NCBI GenBank assembly: GCA_038093515.1
Contig: JBBPSI010000059.1
Coordinates: 1-64,000 of the forward strand
From: Butyriboletus loyo
Taxonomy: Eukaryota; Basidiomycota; Agaricomycetes; Boletales; Boletaceae
Reading direction: 5' to 3'
Length of the DNA stretch: 64,000 nt
Part shown: positions 8,176-23,895 of the stretch, piece after piece
How positions within the stretch are numbered: position 1 is the first letter of the stretch
Layout of the letters: each line of letters opens with the position of its first letter
The notes under the pieces: generated by a model
What the model was told of the DNA's origin: nothing
The model's input: only the letters and a program-made list of their open reading frames with translations
The model's database searches: none
Made by a program: the position numbers and the translations under genes

Positions 8176-10875
8176 ACCATTTGATGAGAACTACTAACAT
8201 CATCATTCGACGATATAGGCCAAGGCTTGTCAAGGTCATTTGAGGCGAAGTACCATGGCGCTGCTGTCAATGGCTTCTACGAATATTTGACACACAACCA
8301 GAAGTTGTTCGAGAAATATGGGTCCGCTCATCACTACTACGCCAAGTTCTGCTCCATCGTCCAGAGTTCGGGAACTGGTAAATCAAGGATGCTGACCGAG
8401 GTAACTGCGTGGTCATTTCGCAACCATATGTGGTGGCTGAATCATCCTCAGCTGAGAAAGAAGGGTGTGATGGTAATTTACATGAACATGCGTGAGGAAC
8501 AGGATGTCGTGGGTTTCCCTGCGCGTGATCCAATTCCTTCCGCCCTCTTGACCAAATTCCCCTCTAATTTGGAGGCATACCAAACTGTCTGCTACGCGTT
8601 CCTCGCCGCCTTATTTGATACGCTCGAGGAACATCTCTCGAGCAACTACACCACTCGCCACACAAATGCAGGGATCATGCATTGGGTCGACCAGATGTGT
8701 GATATGAGCGACCCTCCCAAGTCCACTGCCAGGTCCGATTTCTTTCAAAGACTCGCTGAAAAATACGAAAAGGTGGGGATATGTTGTTCTGCACTGTGAA
8801 TCTGATTCGACAATTCTGTGCAGATACATGCAGATCTCAACCAAGTCCTCCCCAAACAATCTAGTGCAACGACAGCCGCCAACAAGGTCACAGACGCAGA
8901 GGTTGATAAAACCACTGAGAAACTTGAAACACTCACCTTATCTGGTAAATATTTCAACTAGCGTCGAAAAGGTCATATCTGAGTAACGCGGTCAGGACGA
9001 GAACGAAAACCTCACCCACTTGTTCCTGCCCCTTTCTCTAATGTTCTTTCCGCTGCCTACAGGAAAGTCGGCGCTTGTCTGGAGAGGATATTCCCCGACG
9101 CTCCCTACGTGCCCAAGCTAGTCATCGCAATCGATGAAGCTCACCCTCTCACCAGAAGCATTGAAGGTCAACATGGATATCGCCCGGCAGACGTTTTGTG
9201 TAGAGCAGTGAGCAACTACACGTATGCAGAGAATCACGCTGTCTGGGTCGTATTCGCCTCGACGACTTCCAGGGTCGCTGACTTTTCGCCCCCCAATCAG
9301 AAATGTAAGTGTGCCGATGTCCTGACGAGCTTGCTGACCCGCCTTCTCAGATAATTCATCTCGCGTCGCCTTGAATGGCGAGCAGCTTTTCCCACCTTAC
9401 ACTCAACTGGGATGGGACCAGAATGCATCGGGGCTCGGGGAAGTTGGCATGGATGATGTTTCAAGGCTAGATCACATCCTGGGTTATGGCAGACCTTTGT
9501 AATGCCCCTTCCCTTTCAACTCGTTGTCACCGTTTACTCACTTGACCCGTCCTCGATGGTGGACAGGTGGTCTTCTCTCAAGACCGCGCATGGCGAAGTG
9601 TATCAACTATTGGGCACGGCGTCCTCGAAGTTATACGGCCCTGGATGTTTCGATCCAAGAAACACCAGCCACGTGCTTGCGATATTGGGACAACGATTTT
9701 GTTTGGACGTCGCGTTAGGGCACCCAGATTCGGTCGAGCATCTGGAGAAAGGTGTGGCGAGCCACCTACTCATATGTCTTGGGACGACATCCGACCGGAA
9801 TTGGAAATTTACGAGGTATCCATCCGAACCCCTCTTGTCGTGCGTGGCTGCAACCGATCTGCATGCACCGGCTGAACAGCTAGGGACCGCTCTGCAGACC
9901 CTGTTGCAGACAGTCAATTCCGGGATGATCGACATGGGCAGACGTGGCGAGCTGGCCAGCCGATTACTCTGGCTTCTGGCCAAGGACTTGTTCGTTCGGA
10001 CGCAGGCAAAAAACGCGGTGAAGAAGATGCCAACGGCATGGGACGAGCATCTCGCGGACTGCCAAATGATTCCCGTGGTGGATTATCTCGAATTCATCTT
10101 CGGGCCCAAGATATGGGACGAGGAAAGCACTCAAAGATCGCGTGCACGCAAAAGGTTCGAGAATGCGTATGTGAATTTCTCGCACTGGGTATCCATGGCT
10201 GCGAACATGGCCGGATCAAAGCAAGGGAACGAATTAGGGTTTGTCTTCGAACTACCCCTTTCATGGCGTAACACCAGTCCTGATGATCCACCATGTAGTT
10301 TGGATGAGTGGACGCTACGCCACTGGCAGAGGACTAGTGCAGTGCAGTGCAACCATCAACAACCTCTCATCGACAAGGTCGTACCCATCTATTTCAGAGG
10401 CGGACCCGAAACAACGTCAGCGGGATCGGGGATGTCGCAGATGTTCATTTCTGACAAGGCTCGGGAATCGAAGCATTCCAAAGACGTTTTGCACGACATC
10501 ACCCGCAGAAGTCAACATCTGAACAGCCAGGGCAAAAAATATAATGCTGATTCCCTTCCTTATATCGCGATCTTGGCTGACCTTAGTCAACCACCATCGT
10601 TCTCCGTCACCTTCCCTGAGCGGGAGGTTGATGACTGCTGTCTGCGTATCTACGCTGCCGGTGTCGATACCACCACCTATCCATTTTTGACAAAGCACCC
10701 AGGGCTCATGGAAAATCTGCAGAACCTTGTGCATTTACAGCAGATCCACGAAACAGAAAAACCATATATGGAATACCTGAATGCCCAGGTGAAGTTTGGG
10801 AGCACGGCAACTGCCGAGCATATGCTATGGGAACACGGGAGGGATGTTCCGAATGTGAGCGGAAAACCCGCCTGA
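7662..10875 (+). pseudogene. Large P-loop NTPase of an expanded basidiomycete family, probably inactivated
   Basis: Exons can be followed at 7662-8157, 8219-8772, 8824-8944, 9063-9303, about 9350-9498 and 9567-10875. Walker A is SGTGKSRM in the second exon. Walker B is LVIAIDEAH at about 9118-9141, and a conserved GRPLW spans the junction 9498/9567. This layout matches a multi-copy family of fungal NTPases sometimes compared with Crinkler-type NTPases; the biological role is not known and that link is only a suggestion. Two lesions argue for a pseudogene. A TGA at 8100-8102 replaces the serine codon of the inverted copy, before the first splice donor. The reading phase also does not match between the exon ending at 8944 and the one starting at 9063. 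The 9567-10875 frame is long and intact, so decay would be recent or a rescue splice pattern exists. Confidence 0.6.
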
Positions 10876-11499
10876 CGAACCTAGGTCGAGTTTGCGTTGT
10901 GATATCATTCGAATTGTAACAACTTTGGTGTACTGTGACCCCACAGTGTGTTGATCGACATTTTTTGCCTGATCCCAAGATTCCTAGTCCTTCCCGCCAT
11001 TCTCTCTTCAAGAAAACGTTAAGTCGGCTCAACATTTTCGGTACCAAAGCCGGCGCCGGCGATGGCTCGAACCGATCTGAGGCTACATGCCAGATCTACC
11101 CCCCGCACTCCTCGTTCACCTGTTATTCTTACACGGAGAATCAATTTCGAGCTTTAAGTTTGACATTTAATGCACTACCTATTGGAGAAAGCAATAGCGA
11201 GCATGGTGAATTGGCTCCAGCCCTTTTTGCACGTCAATTCATCTTTTGGGGTAGAACTTGGGGGTCGAGCCGGCCATGCAAATTCTGGAAACCGTCGAAA
11301 TAGTATCATACTAGTACACACATGCAATATACAACACGACGTGTACAGAACATAGGCCCGGGCGAATAGAAAACAAAAAGGCTACATAGATGATCACTAG
11401 CAGCTGACAATAGAGGAGGCGAAGGAAATCGGACACTTGACAACCACTGGGAAAATGGGCATTGCCAGGGACGCATTGCCCTGGTGCAGTGAGACAGAA
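10876..11499. other. Spacer without recognisable gene
   Basis: No frame here shows family motifs or a plausible exon chain. The part from about 11440 begins to match 1840-1910 in reverse complement, flanking the DHHC relics. Confidence 0.4.
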
Positions 11500-11790
11500 G
11501 AGTACTCACCGATGGTGCGTATTTGAATGATGAGCCTAGGAACGCCCAACTAAACGCTGCTTTCAGTGGCACGGAGAAGGACTGCCACGGTAAATGCGAC
11601 ATGGAAGCTCGAAAGAATCGCTGACACAGTGATGGGCCTCAATGGCGGGCGACAGTACAATCTCAGCAAGAGTTCAGAAACACTAGTCTGGCACGAGTAC
11701 AATGATCTAACCAAACACAACATCCATAGCATTGCGATCTGAGACAGAAATAAGAAAAATAAGATATGCCGATAGACAAAAGTGTCATCC
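11500..11790 (-). pseudogene. C-terminal scrap of a DHHC palmitoyltransferase-like gene
   Basis: On the minus strand a hydrophobic peptide contains LYSCQTSVSE and a second helix-like stretch, followed by a GTGAGT donor. Its DNA matches 1637-1838 on the plus strand, where the same sequence follows a DHHC domain. No catalytic region is present here. It sits about 45 bp beyond the DSN1 stop codon and was probably left by the same rearrangements as the relic at 1.1-1.8 kb. The assignment to the DHHC family rests only on that shared segment. Confidence 0.4.
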
Positions 11791-11833
11791 AAAATACACC
11801 GTGGCTGCAGCACACTAGAAGTCGAGACTGCCT

Positions 11834-13975
11834 TCATCGATCTCTTCGGCGTGGCGTCCCAGGTACTTTGCGTGGTGTTGTCCCAACACCTGGCGCCAAT
11901 CCTGTTAATCGCCGTTCCCCAACACCACCGGAACCTACCACCTGCGCGCGCTGTACCTCTCTCACTGCCTTTCGAGCAGCGTCCCCAATCTTTCCTGGAG
12001 GCCGTTCCTTGTCTATCCGCGATAAGGCGCGAAGTATATCCCTGGGACTCTCCCCAGGTGGATGGCTGAGTCCTCGTTGAGTGCATGGAAGGCATGAAGA
12101 GAGTGAAGATGATGAACATGGGAGTGGTGGAAGGGATTGTGATCGAGCTGACAACGCGAGAGAGAGGAGCGAGAAGCGATAATCAAGTTCCGCTTCAGCT
12201 ATGTCAGTCGCTTGTACCGCCGAGTTGACGTACGAGTAGAGACTATCCACTTTAAATTGGAGATCCCCTATTTCCTGATCAAAGGTTCCTTGGAACTCAG
12301 TCCCGGGTGGCGGCTCAGAGGACACGACCTGCTTGATCAGCTCAAGGTCGATTTTATCCTTGAATCCATCAGAAAGGTCTTCTTCACGAGGAACAAGCCA
12401 CGACCAATGGTCTTGTAGCTCCTGTGAAGTGGCTCGTTGTTTGCCTTTCGCCTTGGCAGATGAAGGGGGTTTGAGAGCCTGACGTCGTTTCTCGAGATCG
12501 GCCTTGGAGCTGGCTCCATATTGGTAGTAGAATTGATCAACTCGTGACCAATCCTCTGACTCGGCCTGTGCCCTAAAATATTCGGCATGTGATCAGGTCG
12601 GGTAGATGAATGCATGAAACAGGAAGCTCACCGATTTATGTGCTGCTGGAACGTCACCTCCCGCGCACGATTCTTGACGTTTTGCTCGTTGGGCTTCAAA
12701 ACACCCTCCTTGACAGTTTTCCCATCCTCTTCATGATTATATACAGACGTATCAATCTTCTTCTCAGCCAACATTCGGATGAAGTCCTCTTGTACGGTCT
12801 TGAGTATTTGTTTCTTTCGATCATCGAGCGGTGGTGGATCCTTGCCATGATTTGAGGACGATTTGGACGGCGGTTTCGAGGGGTTTGTAGAGGAAGACGC
12901 TTCTGACAATCGTGAAATGGCGCGTGCAGCTGACCATACGAGGAGTTGGCGTGCCCGCTGTGGTTCTGGGAGATCGCAATCGATATGTTTGTAAAAACTC
13001 GAATCATTAACAGATGCGTGGGGTTGGGCTATGTAGAACAAAAATTGGGGTCGATCAGAAAAGTGAACAGTAATCTAAGACGAACAGAACGTAGTGAAGA
13101 GAGACGCACAAATAACGCCAGTATTTTCGAAGCTGGTACTTATACGCTTACCACGCATGCTCATCGAAGTTCGTCTGGAATGTGAGGGTGTCTGCGTTTG
13201 TGGTATGCGGGGAATCGAAGGACCTTCACGCATCAGTTTGTTGCGCTCGATCCGAGGGGTTTCGCTTTTGCGGAGTGGCTCTAGGCTATCTGGTGGATGT
13301 CGCCTAGAAGGGGTAGTTGCTGTGGGAGGGAGTTGGAAGGATGGATGGGCCGCTTCCTTTGCGCGTGATCGACTGCGTAGACGATCTGTCTCGGACTCCA
13401 TTTGACGTATATCTTCATCTAGCTCTGGTTCCTCACGCGTTGTGGCGAGCACATCGCGCGATTTGGCACTTGTGGGAGCACGAGAAGAATCGACTTTAAA
13501 CTTCTTTAACGGAGGTTTTGACGGCCCAGGTACGACGGAGTCGGAGGTTGAGGGTAATGGTTGTGAATGGGAAGTCGGGGGACGGGAAGGGGGAAAGGAT
13601 GTTGTCGTGTGCAAAGGTTGCGATGAGGGAGCATCAAGAGGCGATGTGGCACGTTGTACAGATGCACGAACGATGATAAGACCCCCCGGCTGCTCTTCCC
13701 CGATGTCTGGATGTAAACTGTTAGTACCTCACGCGATAGCCGAGGAAATCTGCTCACGTTTCCGTTTAGACGTGCCCGAGCTTGCCTGGAGCGTGCTTAA
13801 TGGGGTATATCATGAAGTTGGGATGCACGCTTACCTCTCTCTTCATCCTCTTTGTCGCTGCCGCCAGTAAAGGGTTTGAATCGTCTGGTAGTTTCCGTTT
13901 CGCGAGTGGTTTGGGGTCAACTGGTACCATTGGGTCCTCTAGTCCTCCTGTCGCGTGTGTTCGTGTCCCGTTCAT
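11834..13975 (-). CDS. DSN1: Kinetochore protein DSN1/Mis13 (MIS12 complex)
   Basis: Five exons on the minus strand (13975-13835, 13785-13758, 13706-13110, 13028-12632, 12572-11834) keep phase and give 633 residues. The Mis13/Dsn1 core is clear: a basic RRTSMSMRGKR segment, then FYKHIDCDLPEPQRARQLL across the third intron, and further on DLELIKQV and a predicted helical FKVDSLYSYVNSA segment. In yeasts and animals Dsn1 is a subunit of the MIS12/MIND complex, which links centromeric chromatin (CENP-C) to the Ndc80 complex. The RRTSMSMRGKR serines lie where Aurora B phosphorylates Dsn1 in other species; regulation here is inferred. The first ~250 residues are Ser/Pro-rich and probably disordered. 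The second coding exon is only 28 nt. The C-terminus is basic (TPRRRDR). Confidence 0.85.
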
Positions 13976-14178
13976 TTATTATCTTCATAAATCGAGTGGT
14001 TCGTGCGCGATACAAACGAAATCTTTGAGCACGTCGTCGGACTCGGCGTCGGCGTCGGCGGCGACGGTGGGCGGCAGAGTTGGATGACTCGAGCGGAGTT
14101 TGAATATTCAATTCCCACTGATCAACGAAGACGCGTCGCGTTAAATTAGTGTCACGTTATGTCACGTCACGTCTATTA

Positions 14179-16290
<2,112 letters not shown>

Positions 16291-16299
16291 GACGTGGAG

Positions 16300-18862
16300 C
16301 AGGTTTTACGCCTCGCTCGTATTTATCGGTCCTTACTTTACTTTTGCATGCTCATATATATGTAAGCGTCTTTGATTATCCCTACCACATGTCCATCCGC
16401 AGTGGAACACCATTGATCCCGATGAATCGGAGTCTCTTTAGTTCCAACCTACTTAATACTCTCTCTAGTTGTCCTTGCGTTCCTACAATTTCGTTGGTCC
16501 TTTCAGTGGTCAACCAACATGAATAACAATTGGTGCACGAAAATGTACTCACCTGGCATGCATAGTTCATCCATACAAGGGAAACGTAAGAACGGTGATG
16601 AAGGGAAAGCTGTCGCTTAGAAGCCTTGGGACAACAAGCATAGGGATATTGACGTCAGAACGCACATCGACAAGTCTCAACCGAGTCGCAACAGATGCCC
16701 CTTTTCAGTTCCCACTTTCTGGTACGTCAATAATACCACTGTCCTTTTTGAATCACAACATACGGAAGAGCAGGAGGAAGGTAATATGGATATGGGCAGT
16801 ATAGACTTGAGGTGAGGCAGGGACTTGACCACGATTGTGCAGGGTCCAGTGATATGATCGGATCGAGAAACGCCCTCTAACAACGCGAATGTACATAGCG
16901 GCGATGCCGTACTAGCTATCTTGTCGCGAATAAGAATCGGGCGGGCGTCGACTTTAGGTACAATATTGCGATGACCGCCATTAACCTGGTAATTTATCCA
17001 TTAAAGGTAGATCCCGACTCCACTCACCTTGTACGCTCAAGACGACCCTTTGAGATCGGAAACGTTTAGGAAAAGGGGGACTCGGACTGATCATCGAACT
17101 GGGGGCTCACCACTGGAGAACGAAAATAGAGTGACGATCCGAGTGCCCGATGACGAAAAATGGACGAGGGATCGTTCTCCGCTGGCGTTTCTTAGAATGA
17201 AGATGACACGGGGTACTCGTGAACATGGTGCGAGCAATGACGGACATGCAGGCCAACAGAATTCGCCCGACTGGGATACGCAGGCCGGTAGGATTCGCCC
17301 GGTCAGGCGAATCGTTTCCCATATGAGATGGTACCCTGCGTGCACACCTTCCGATATGATTCGTGGGCGGAATACGGCCACCTGTTCCCCCTTTCTTCGT
17401 GAGGATTCTTGTAGGAAATGACAGCTAGAATATCGCTGTCGCGGTAGTCCCACTTGTCGCGCTGATGTCGATGATCGACCCTGTCTCGGAGGTGTTAAAT
17501 GTAGGCCAGCTCGAGCACGAAGAATGACGTGCCATGTAAGACGCGGATAGACGACCATCGTGATCCGAGTGCGGCACGGACGTCAGCCCTGCAGATACAA
17601 TGACTGGGGACGCATGATGATGATCCTCGAGTTGTTTGGATGGATGTCGGCGCTTCCGGTTGATCGAATCGGGGTCCGTCCACGCCACTTGACCGAACGA
17701 CACGCACGTTTGACGCGGTGTTCACTTGCTCTTCTCTTCCCCCACCGCAGTCGACTCTGCAAGTCCAGCGACGTTCGACGAGGCTACAGGGCAGGAGTGG
17801 CATAATCCCAAGGCGAAACGTCAGTATCACCAGCGTGTTCATGGTATAAAAAAAACTTGACGCATAATTGTTCTGTGGCCATCTCAACAATTGGGCATGA
17901 GGACAGATCGATGTGTCCAAACTACAGCTGTCAAAATAGCCCACACAAAATCCATATAATCCATAGGGATAACCCACCGTTGATCGACTCACGTTTCCAA
18001 TTCAACAGAGCAGTGCACTGCGCCATACCTTCACAATTCGAACCAAACTTGGCTATAAAACAATTGGGCGACCCGCAAGTAGTCGACTGGCAGTGAACGA
18101 GAGGTAACAGAGACCAGCTTGATTCGTAGGTGTGCGCTAAAATCCTCGGAATGGTCTCCCAGATATTTTGAAACTCGCTTAATGGGCGGCGTTTGTCCAG
18201 TGGCGACCAGCGGGCAATTTTGTATAAGACCGGCTGCCGATTGCGACAACGTGTCTGTGATCGCATCAGAGCCCACCTACCTCAAACCTTTGTCAAGACT
18301 GACCTTTTGCAAGCTACCGTCCGCACGAGTGACATACGACGACTTCCTTGATGTCAACGATCGCGCCAGGGACTCATACGTCACGGCTACATGATAGAGA
18401 ACTACCTTTTCCATGAAACATTCATGTCAAATTGGGCTGTACGGGACAGATTCAGATACTCCATGGAGATGGCCATCCGAAGCAGTCTCATTCGAAACAG
18501 GACCAGCCAGTACTAAAGCTGTATAATATGCGCGGCTCCTGTCACTTACTGCACCCCCGGCATACTAGTTGAGCGATGTCGTTGAGCATAAACACCGACG
18601 TTCCACCCGTCTTTAGTCGGGTCAACCACTCCGTAGCAGATGACTGTTCCGCTGGTCGGACTTGCCGTTCACCGCGCGCGTCTCCTTTCGTGTGCAAACA
18701 GACACCTCGTGGCTCACGCAAGGCATACACGTTTGCCTCCATTACAAACACCGAGCTCCACCAAGCTTCTCCGACATGGCAATTGGCCAATCAAAACGCG
18801 GGTGGTGAGTCGCCACAATATCTCCCATTACTATTAATCCGGCAAGACTAAAACCCACAATT
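16300..18862. other. Long spacer without a supported gene
   Basis: About 2.5 kb with only short frames on both strands, none with known motifs or a consistent exon series. No tRNA-like structure, array or transposon end was recognised. Confidence 0.4.
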
Positions 18863-19886
18863 TTGATTTCATTCCCTCGGTATCTGCGTTCGTGGTTGAC
18901 AAATTTCATGTCAGAATCACCTCGCAGCCGTAGCATCAGTCTTTTTTCTCCTCGCTCCGCAGTCCAAAACAACCTGAATTATCAGGTTGAATCTCTTCTA
19001 CCTTACAATGCGGAAACCCCGCATTCTCCCCGAGGCAATTTATCTGGGCGCAAACTGCATAACGAAACTCTCGACTCAGCAATTTTGTCAATGTCTGCTA
19101 CTTTTCCGACGTCATCCCTCTCACACAGTGCCCTCGACATGGTACTTAAAGCCGAGCCTACTCTGGACCCCAGCGCACCCACTCAAGATTCCCCTAGTGA
19201 CAGTCAAGCCACTATGTCTACTCTTGATGTGCCAACCTGTTCTCTCAGCAGGCGCTCTTCGCGCTCGTCGGCCAGGAATCAGCGTACGAGGTCAGGCGAA
19301 CCGAAATGGGACATCAGTCGCTTCTCTTGCGCGTCGCCTTGCGCATCGATATCCTCCTCCACCAGCTCGTCACCTTGCACCACTGGTTCTGCGTGCAGCG
19401 TCACTTCGATGTGTAGCGTTAATTCCTCAGATGGCAGCACTTCTTCATCTGCTACTGCGAGCTTACTCTCACCGTCGCCGACGGATCGCTTGAGGCGTTC
19501 CCCCGCACCAGACTCCTGCCCTTCCATGGTTGCGCAGAGCACAACCACAAGTCACATTCTATCTGTCACCCTCCCACGTGTTATCCAGCCGGAGATGGTT
19601 ACAGTGGCAGCGAAGAAAGGAGACAGGTTGGATGTGGTTGCAGATGCTTGGCATATGGAACGTGATTGTGAGTGAAGAGTTTTCTTGTTTGATGGTCTCA
19701 TTCATTGACCCACGCCCAGGCCACTATGAGTGGCAAATTCGGTTCACAGCTGGCGACGTCGACATGTCGACAGTCCGCGCGCGTTTCGGACAAGATGGAA
19801 AGCTTACCATCGAAGTCCAAAGACGAACGCCTGGGCAGAACTGTACTCCCAGGCTTGGAATGGGATTCAGGTACAGGCATTACTAG
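18863..19886 (+). CDS. Small heat shock protein-like (HSP20/alpha-crystallin fold) protein
   Basis: Exons 18863-19667 and 19720-19886 keep phase and give 323 residues. A long Ser/Thr/Pro-rich N-terminal part (about 1-240, likely disordered) precedes a short conserved domain: MVTVAAKKGDRLDVVADAWH, then across the intron CHYEWQIRF, GDVDMSTVRARFG and GKLTIEVQRR. The last segments resemble the closing strands of an alpha-crystallin domain, where the A-x-x-x-G-L-L motif would be; here the match is weak. I therefore call it HSP20-like with limited certainty. The start could also be the ATG at 18908. The protein stops about 25 residues after the last strand. No neighbour suggests a partner. Confidence 0.5.
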
Positions 19887-22800
19887 TGGGTCCGACGTCG
19901 CGACGGGATCCGCTACGTCTGGTGTGCCAGATCCTCCCTTCTCGAGAGCGTTTGTCTCTTTGCATTCTCAACTAGTGTTATAATTGTATTAGTGTGTGTA
20001 ATTGTACGCAGAATCATACCCAAAAGGTCGACATCCCCGGCCCACGGCAACGGCCCGCTGTGGCCTTTCTATGCTCATCTCCTCGTTCTATGTATTCACT
20101 CGCTTTCTTGTCTTGCGCATTTGCTCTGCATATTTTCGTACTCCCACGTATGCCTGCCACAATATGATCCATCATCACCGTGACGCTTGGAAGTTGATCC
20201 CATTACCATGTCCAATTAGTCCATGACTCGGACCTCGGATCAACAGGATCAGAACCAGCCTGCATGCGCTGTTGCCCCCTAATGTTGTTTAGTGCGGAGA
20301 GTAGCTGGCCATGTCGACGAACACGTTATGCAAAGTTCTGACAGCACTGTTGATCGGCGTCCTGGGACGTACAGCCTTCACCGAGGAGCAGTTCCCCAGC
20401 CTACAGCCTACCTAACCGTCTGCTGACATAGTACTCTAATGTGAAGGTCGTGTCCTTCACGCTGGACTGTTTCCTGTGCTAGCGTCCACGAGCGATTTCC
20501 AACCAAGTCAAAGCACGATCGATCATAGATGCACAAGCAAGACGACTACGAGCGAGCGTTCGCGTTTCGACTTTGCAGTGGGGCTCTAACCAGCGCACCA
20601 GTGCGTGCTTCTTGACACTCCACCCTCGATGCTACTGACTTGGGCTTTGTATGGACAGAAACGCTGTCGCCAGATTAACACGCCGTTGAGGCTAGTGTGT
20701 AGAACTTGTGGAGTTGCACCTCATTTGCAACAGGGTGAGGCAGGTTGTCGACGTGGGTAATATTTCCTCTTCTAGGGCAGGGTCAAAGTTCGTCCCTTGT
20801 CCCCCCCTGTGCGGGGAGACCACGACATGCTGTCCCTGATGCTGTCAAATACATTTGAAAAGGTCGGGCCCCATTCCCGATTTTGTTCCTGCCTTGTTGT
20901 TCCTATGCACCATTATGTTGCAGCGACATCCCTTGAGCAGCTGCTCTGTAAGCAGGCAAGACCACCGCGCATAGCCGCTACAGCAAAAGGCAGAGATACT
21001 GAATGGTTTCCATTCAGTATCACGGACGGTATATGTACTAGTTACGGGACCTAGGTAAGCCAGTGTGCTTACACGCTCAGGGCGTTTGACTCTCCTCAGG
21101 TGTGCTGGAAACCTCATATGGCGTAGCAATCTCTTATGAGAATGGAACTGCCGCAAACTGGTCTTGCCAATCACACACTCGCAAATTCTACGGGTCCTCG
21201 CTCGATTTGGTCCCTTTCCTTCGTTAAACAGCCCGCGTTGGGCGGAGCGACTCTACATATGTGTGCGTCAGGTCTTTTACCTATGTAGTCAAAATTCATG
21301 CGCATTCCCTTTTCGCTGGATTCTAATAAATCGTTTCTGGAAGTGCTTTTCGCGCGACTCGCTCGCACCCGCCAAGGAGTGGTGGATCGAACGTATTGCG
21401 GGTGCGCACAGGTACGGTAGTTATCTTTCATCAGTAAAACAGTTGCTGGTTTCCGATACTAACCGAGTGTAGCCGAGTGCTACAGACTGCTACGGACTGC
21501 TAGCCGTTGGTTCCGACCAATAACCGTTTCCGAGTCACTGATGTTGTCAATGAGGCATCATGCTGAGATTTCTCCTGAATTCGCTTGGGGCATGTCAATA
21601 ATACTAATACTCGTATGAGAATGCTGGAGCGATGCAAAAGTGGTCCTGGACGACAAGGTAGCACCGAAGGTGCACGTCCAAGACGTTGCATCTGCCAAGT
21701 AGTTTCGGGTGTCACGCTCAGAGGTGACGCCGCAGAGGTCAACATTGTCGAATCGCACTGCTCAACGTGGATGTCGCGTTGCCCGTATGCATCCGTCCGT
21801 TTCCTCGTGTCCCGTTCTTGGCCGTAGTCTTTGTCCCTTGGCAGTTTCGGTTTGTGTCGTGCGTATCTTTGTCTACGACACCTTACTCTTCCATCCATAA
21901 TCCACGGCGGTCCCTTTGGGGCGGCGCGCAAGGACGATAGGCGTGTCGCCCCGCCGTGTCTGATGCAGATGTCGATGCCGGATCACCCAGGACATATCCC
22001 ATCCCATTCCATCCCATCCCATCCCAGCACAAAAACAAGACGATAAACGTCTAAACTATAGGGTTCTGCATGCATGTCGACAGTACGACATGTGCGAGGT
22101 TCCTGGTTGACGCAAGAACGTCGTAAGAGCAAACCCGTTCGCTCATTCCAAGAAGGCTCTCCGAGATCGCTCTCAAGCGGAATGCCAGTGGGCAGGATGT
22201 CATCTCTAGTCTAAGACCCGTGCGCGAGACATCACCGAGGCACATCTTAAACATGCTCGCTATTCCCAAGTTTGTTCAACGATGGGCGATGGGCGATGGG
22301 TCGTCGACTTCTTCCATGTGCTTGCGCACCCTTCGAGAATATCCCGCGATTCAGAGCGTCTCCAAGACCCCCAAATCCGTCGTGTACTTACTAATGGTAA
22401 TTGGTGGGCAAGAATCACTGTCAGAATGAATCAGAGAGGGAACGTCATGATGCGTCCGACGGATATCGATCAGGTCTGCCAGAAACGACACTGTCCCGTC
22501 CATTCGATACCAAACCTATTCAACCAATGATCATATCAACCACGCGTTCATGCAAGGTCGACGGAACTGTCAATCGCATCAGATATCACAAGTATATACT
22601 TACATACGCGACCAGTAATCATCATACACTTCGGGATCCTGATTCGAAATCATGTCATACGTGACAGAGAACCGGGCCAACCGGCGCCTTAAGCATCTGT
22701 TCATTCGCGTGTACGGGTCCATCAACGCAGCAAGGAAAAGGAGAACAAAAGTAAATAATAGGTGGGAAGAGGCAGCTCATGGAAAACATGGACTAGCTAG

Positions 22801-23895
22801 GACGTACTGGAACCAAACGTAACTTTCGATATTTTTTCGATACGGCACCCGGGGAACGCCAGTAGGGGCCTCGTGAACGTCGACGTAAGAAAAAAAGTCG
22901 GATCCGGGATTCCTGGATGCGCGATAATGTTGGCATTGTTTTCCGTTTTCCGTTAGTCGAGACCGTGAGCGGGTAGCGTATGAGATATTCGCCAATCCCA
23001 TGGTTCGTCACCAAGCTTACTCGCAATACGCAGTGTTGACCTCATCGAGCTGGACTTGCAGTGAGACGTAGTCCGTTCATCACGCCAACTTCAAGTTATT
23101 CGTGTGACCTTTATTGAAGTGGTCGTCATATTTATACTTTTTCGATTCGCCAACTGCATACTATACCCACGATACCGTCCGTTTCGTTTTCTCAGACCAC
23201 TCGATCTTCGAGTCCATTTACTTAGCCCTTGGCCTAGTCCCGCTACTAGTCAGCGCTAACCCAGCCTCGAAAACAACCGAACACAGATACCGACTTGGAT
23301 TTCAAATACGCATCTTTTCATCAGTGCGTAAAAGCCATGTTTCGTCGTCCGAGGTAGGTCGCGGGCGTGTTGGTCCAATTCACAAATGCGGGCAGTCCAG
23401 ACCCGTGCATATGATCGATCAATGAAAGGGCCAACGTGAGCAGGGTTCGGTTCCTTTCATCAGTCGGTCAGAGCCCATTGATCTGTCGATAGGCTCACCC
23501 TCGAATCAGTTCTAGACTTCAATTGGCATCAACTGATGCCTGGCTGACTTGCACCCAATTCTCGGTGACATGTCGATCCATTCTATTGTCGGGGTGGCAA
23601 CGGCTCCATTTCTTGTTGTCTTCCTTTAGTTCTAAAAATTCCATGCATGGAATCCAATAATTTTGTTCAGTTTGTTTCGCTCGTCAACTACTTCGCTGAC
23701 AATCACGAGCAGTTTCGAAAATCAACGATTCATTCATGAATACATACTTCGAAACCTACAAGAGCAATTGTAAGAAGCGGGAACTGACCGGCACGTGACT
23801 GGTTCTCGACAATGGCTCGCAAGACAGCACTTTACTATTCGTACACTCACAAAGTTGAAGTTGAAATGGCTTGTTCAAAGCGCTTGTGCATAGCT
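19887..23895. other. Four-kilobase gene-poor stretch
   Basis: Both strands carry only short frames with frequent stops and no motif I recognise. A small pentanucleotide tandem lies at 21997-22025 and a GATGGGC triplet repeat near 22281-22301. It may be decayed repeat DNA, but no family could be named. Confidence 0.4.
21997..22025. repeat. Short (TCCCA)n pentanucleotide tandem
   Basis: About six units of ATCCC, one with a C-to-T variant, in the gene-poor stretch. It is a simple microsatellite. Confidence 0.8.

Noticed and set aside
10935..11303. 122-residue plus frame after the NTPase gene
   Set aside because: No recognisable domain, biased composition and no exon partners; probably fortuitous.
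21997..22025. CRISPR-like or telomere-like repeat
   Set aside because: Only six pentamers with no spacers; an ordinary microsatellite in a eukaryotic genome.
18863..23000. Possible tRNA or rRNA genes in the gene-poor stretch
   Set aside because: No segment showed a full set of A/B boxes with matching stems; isolated GGTTCGA-like words are chance.
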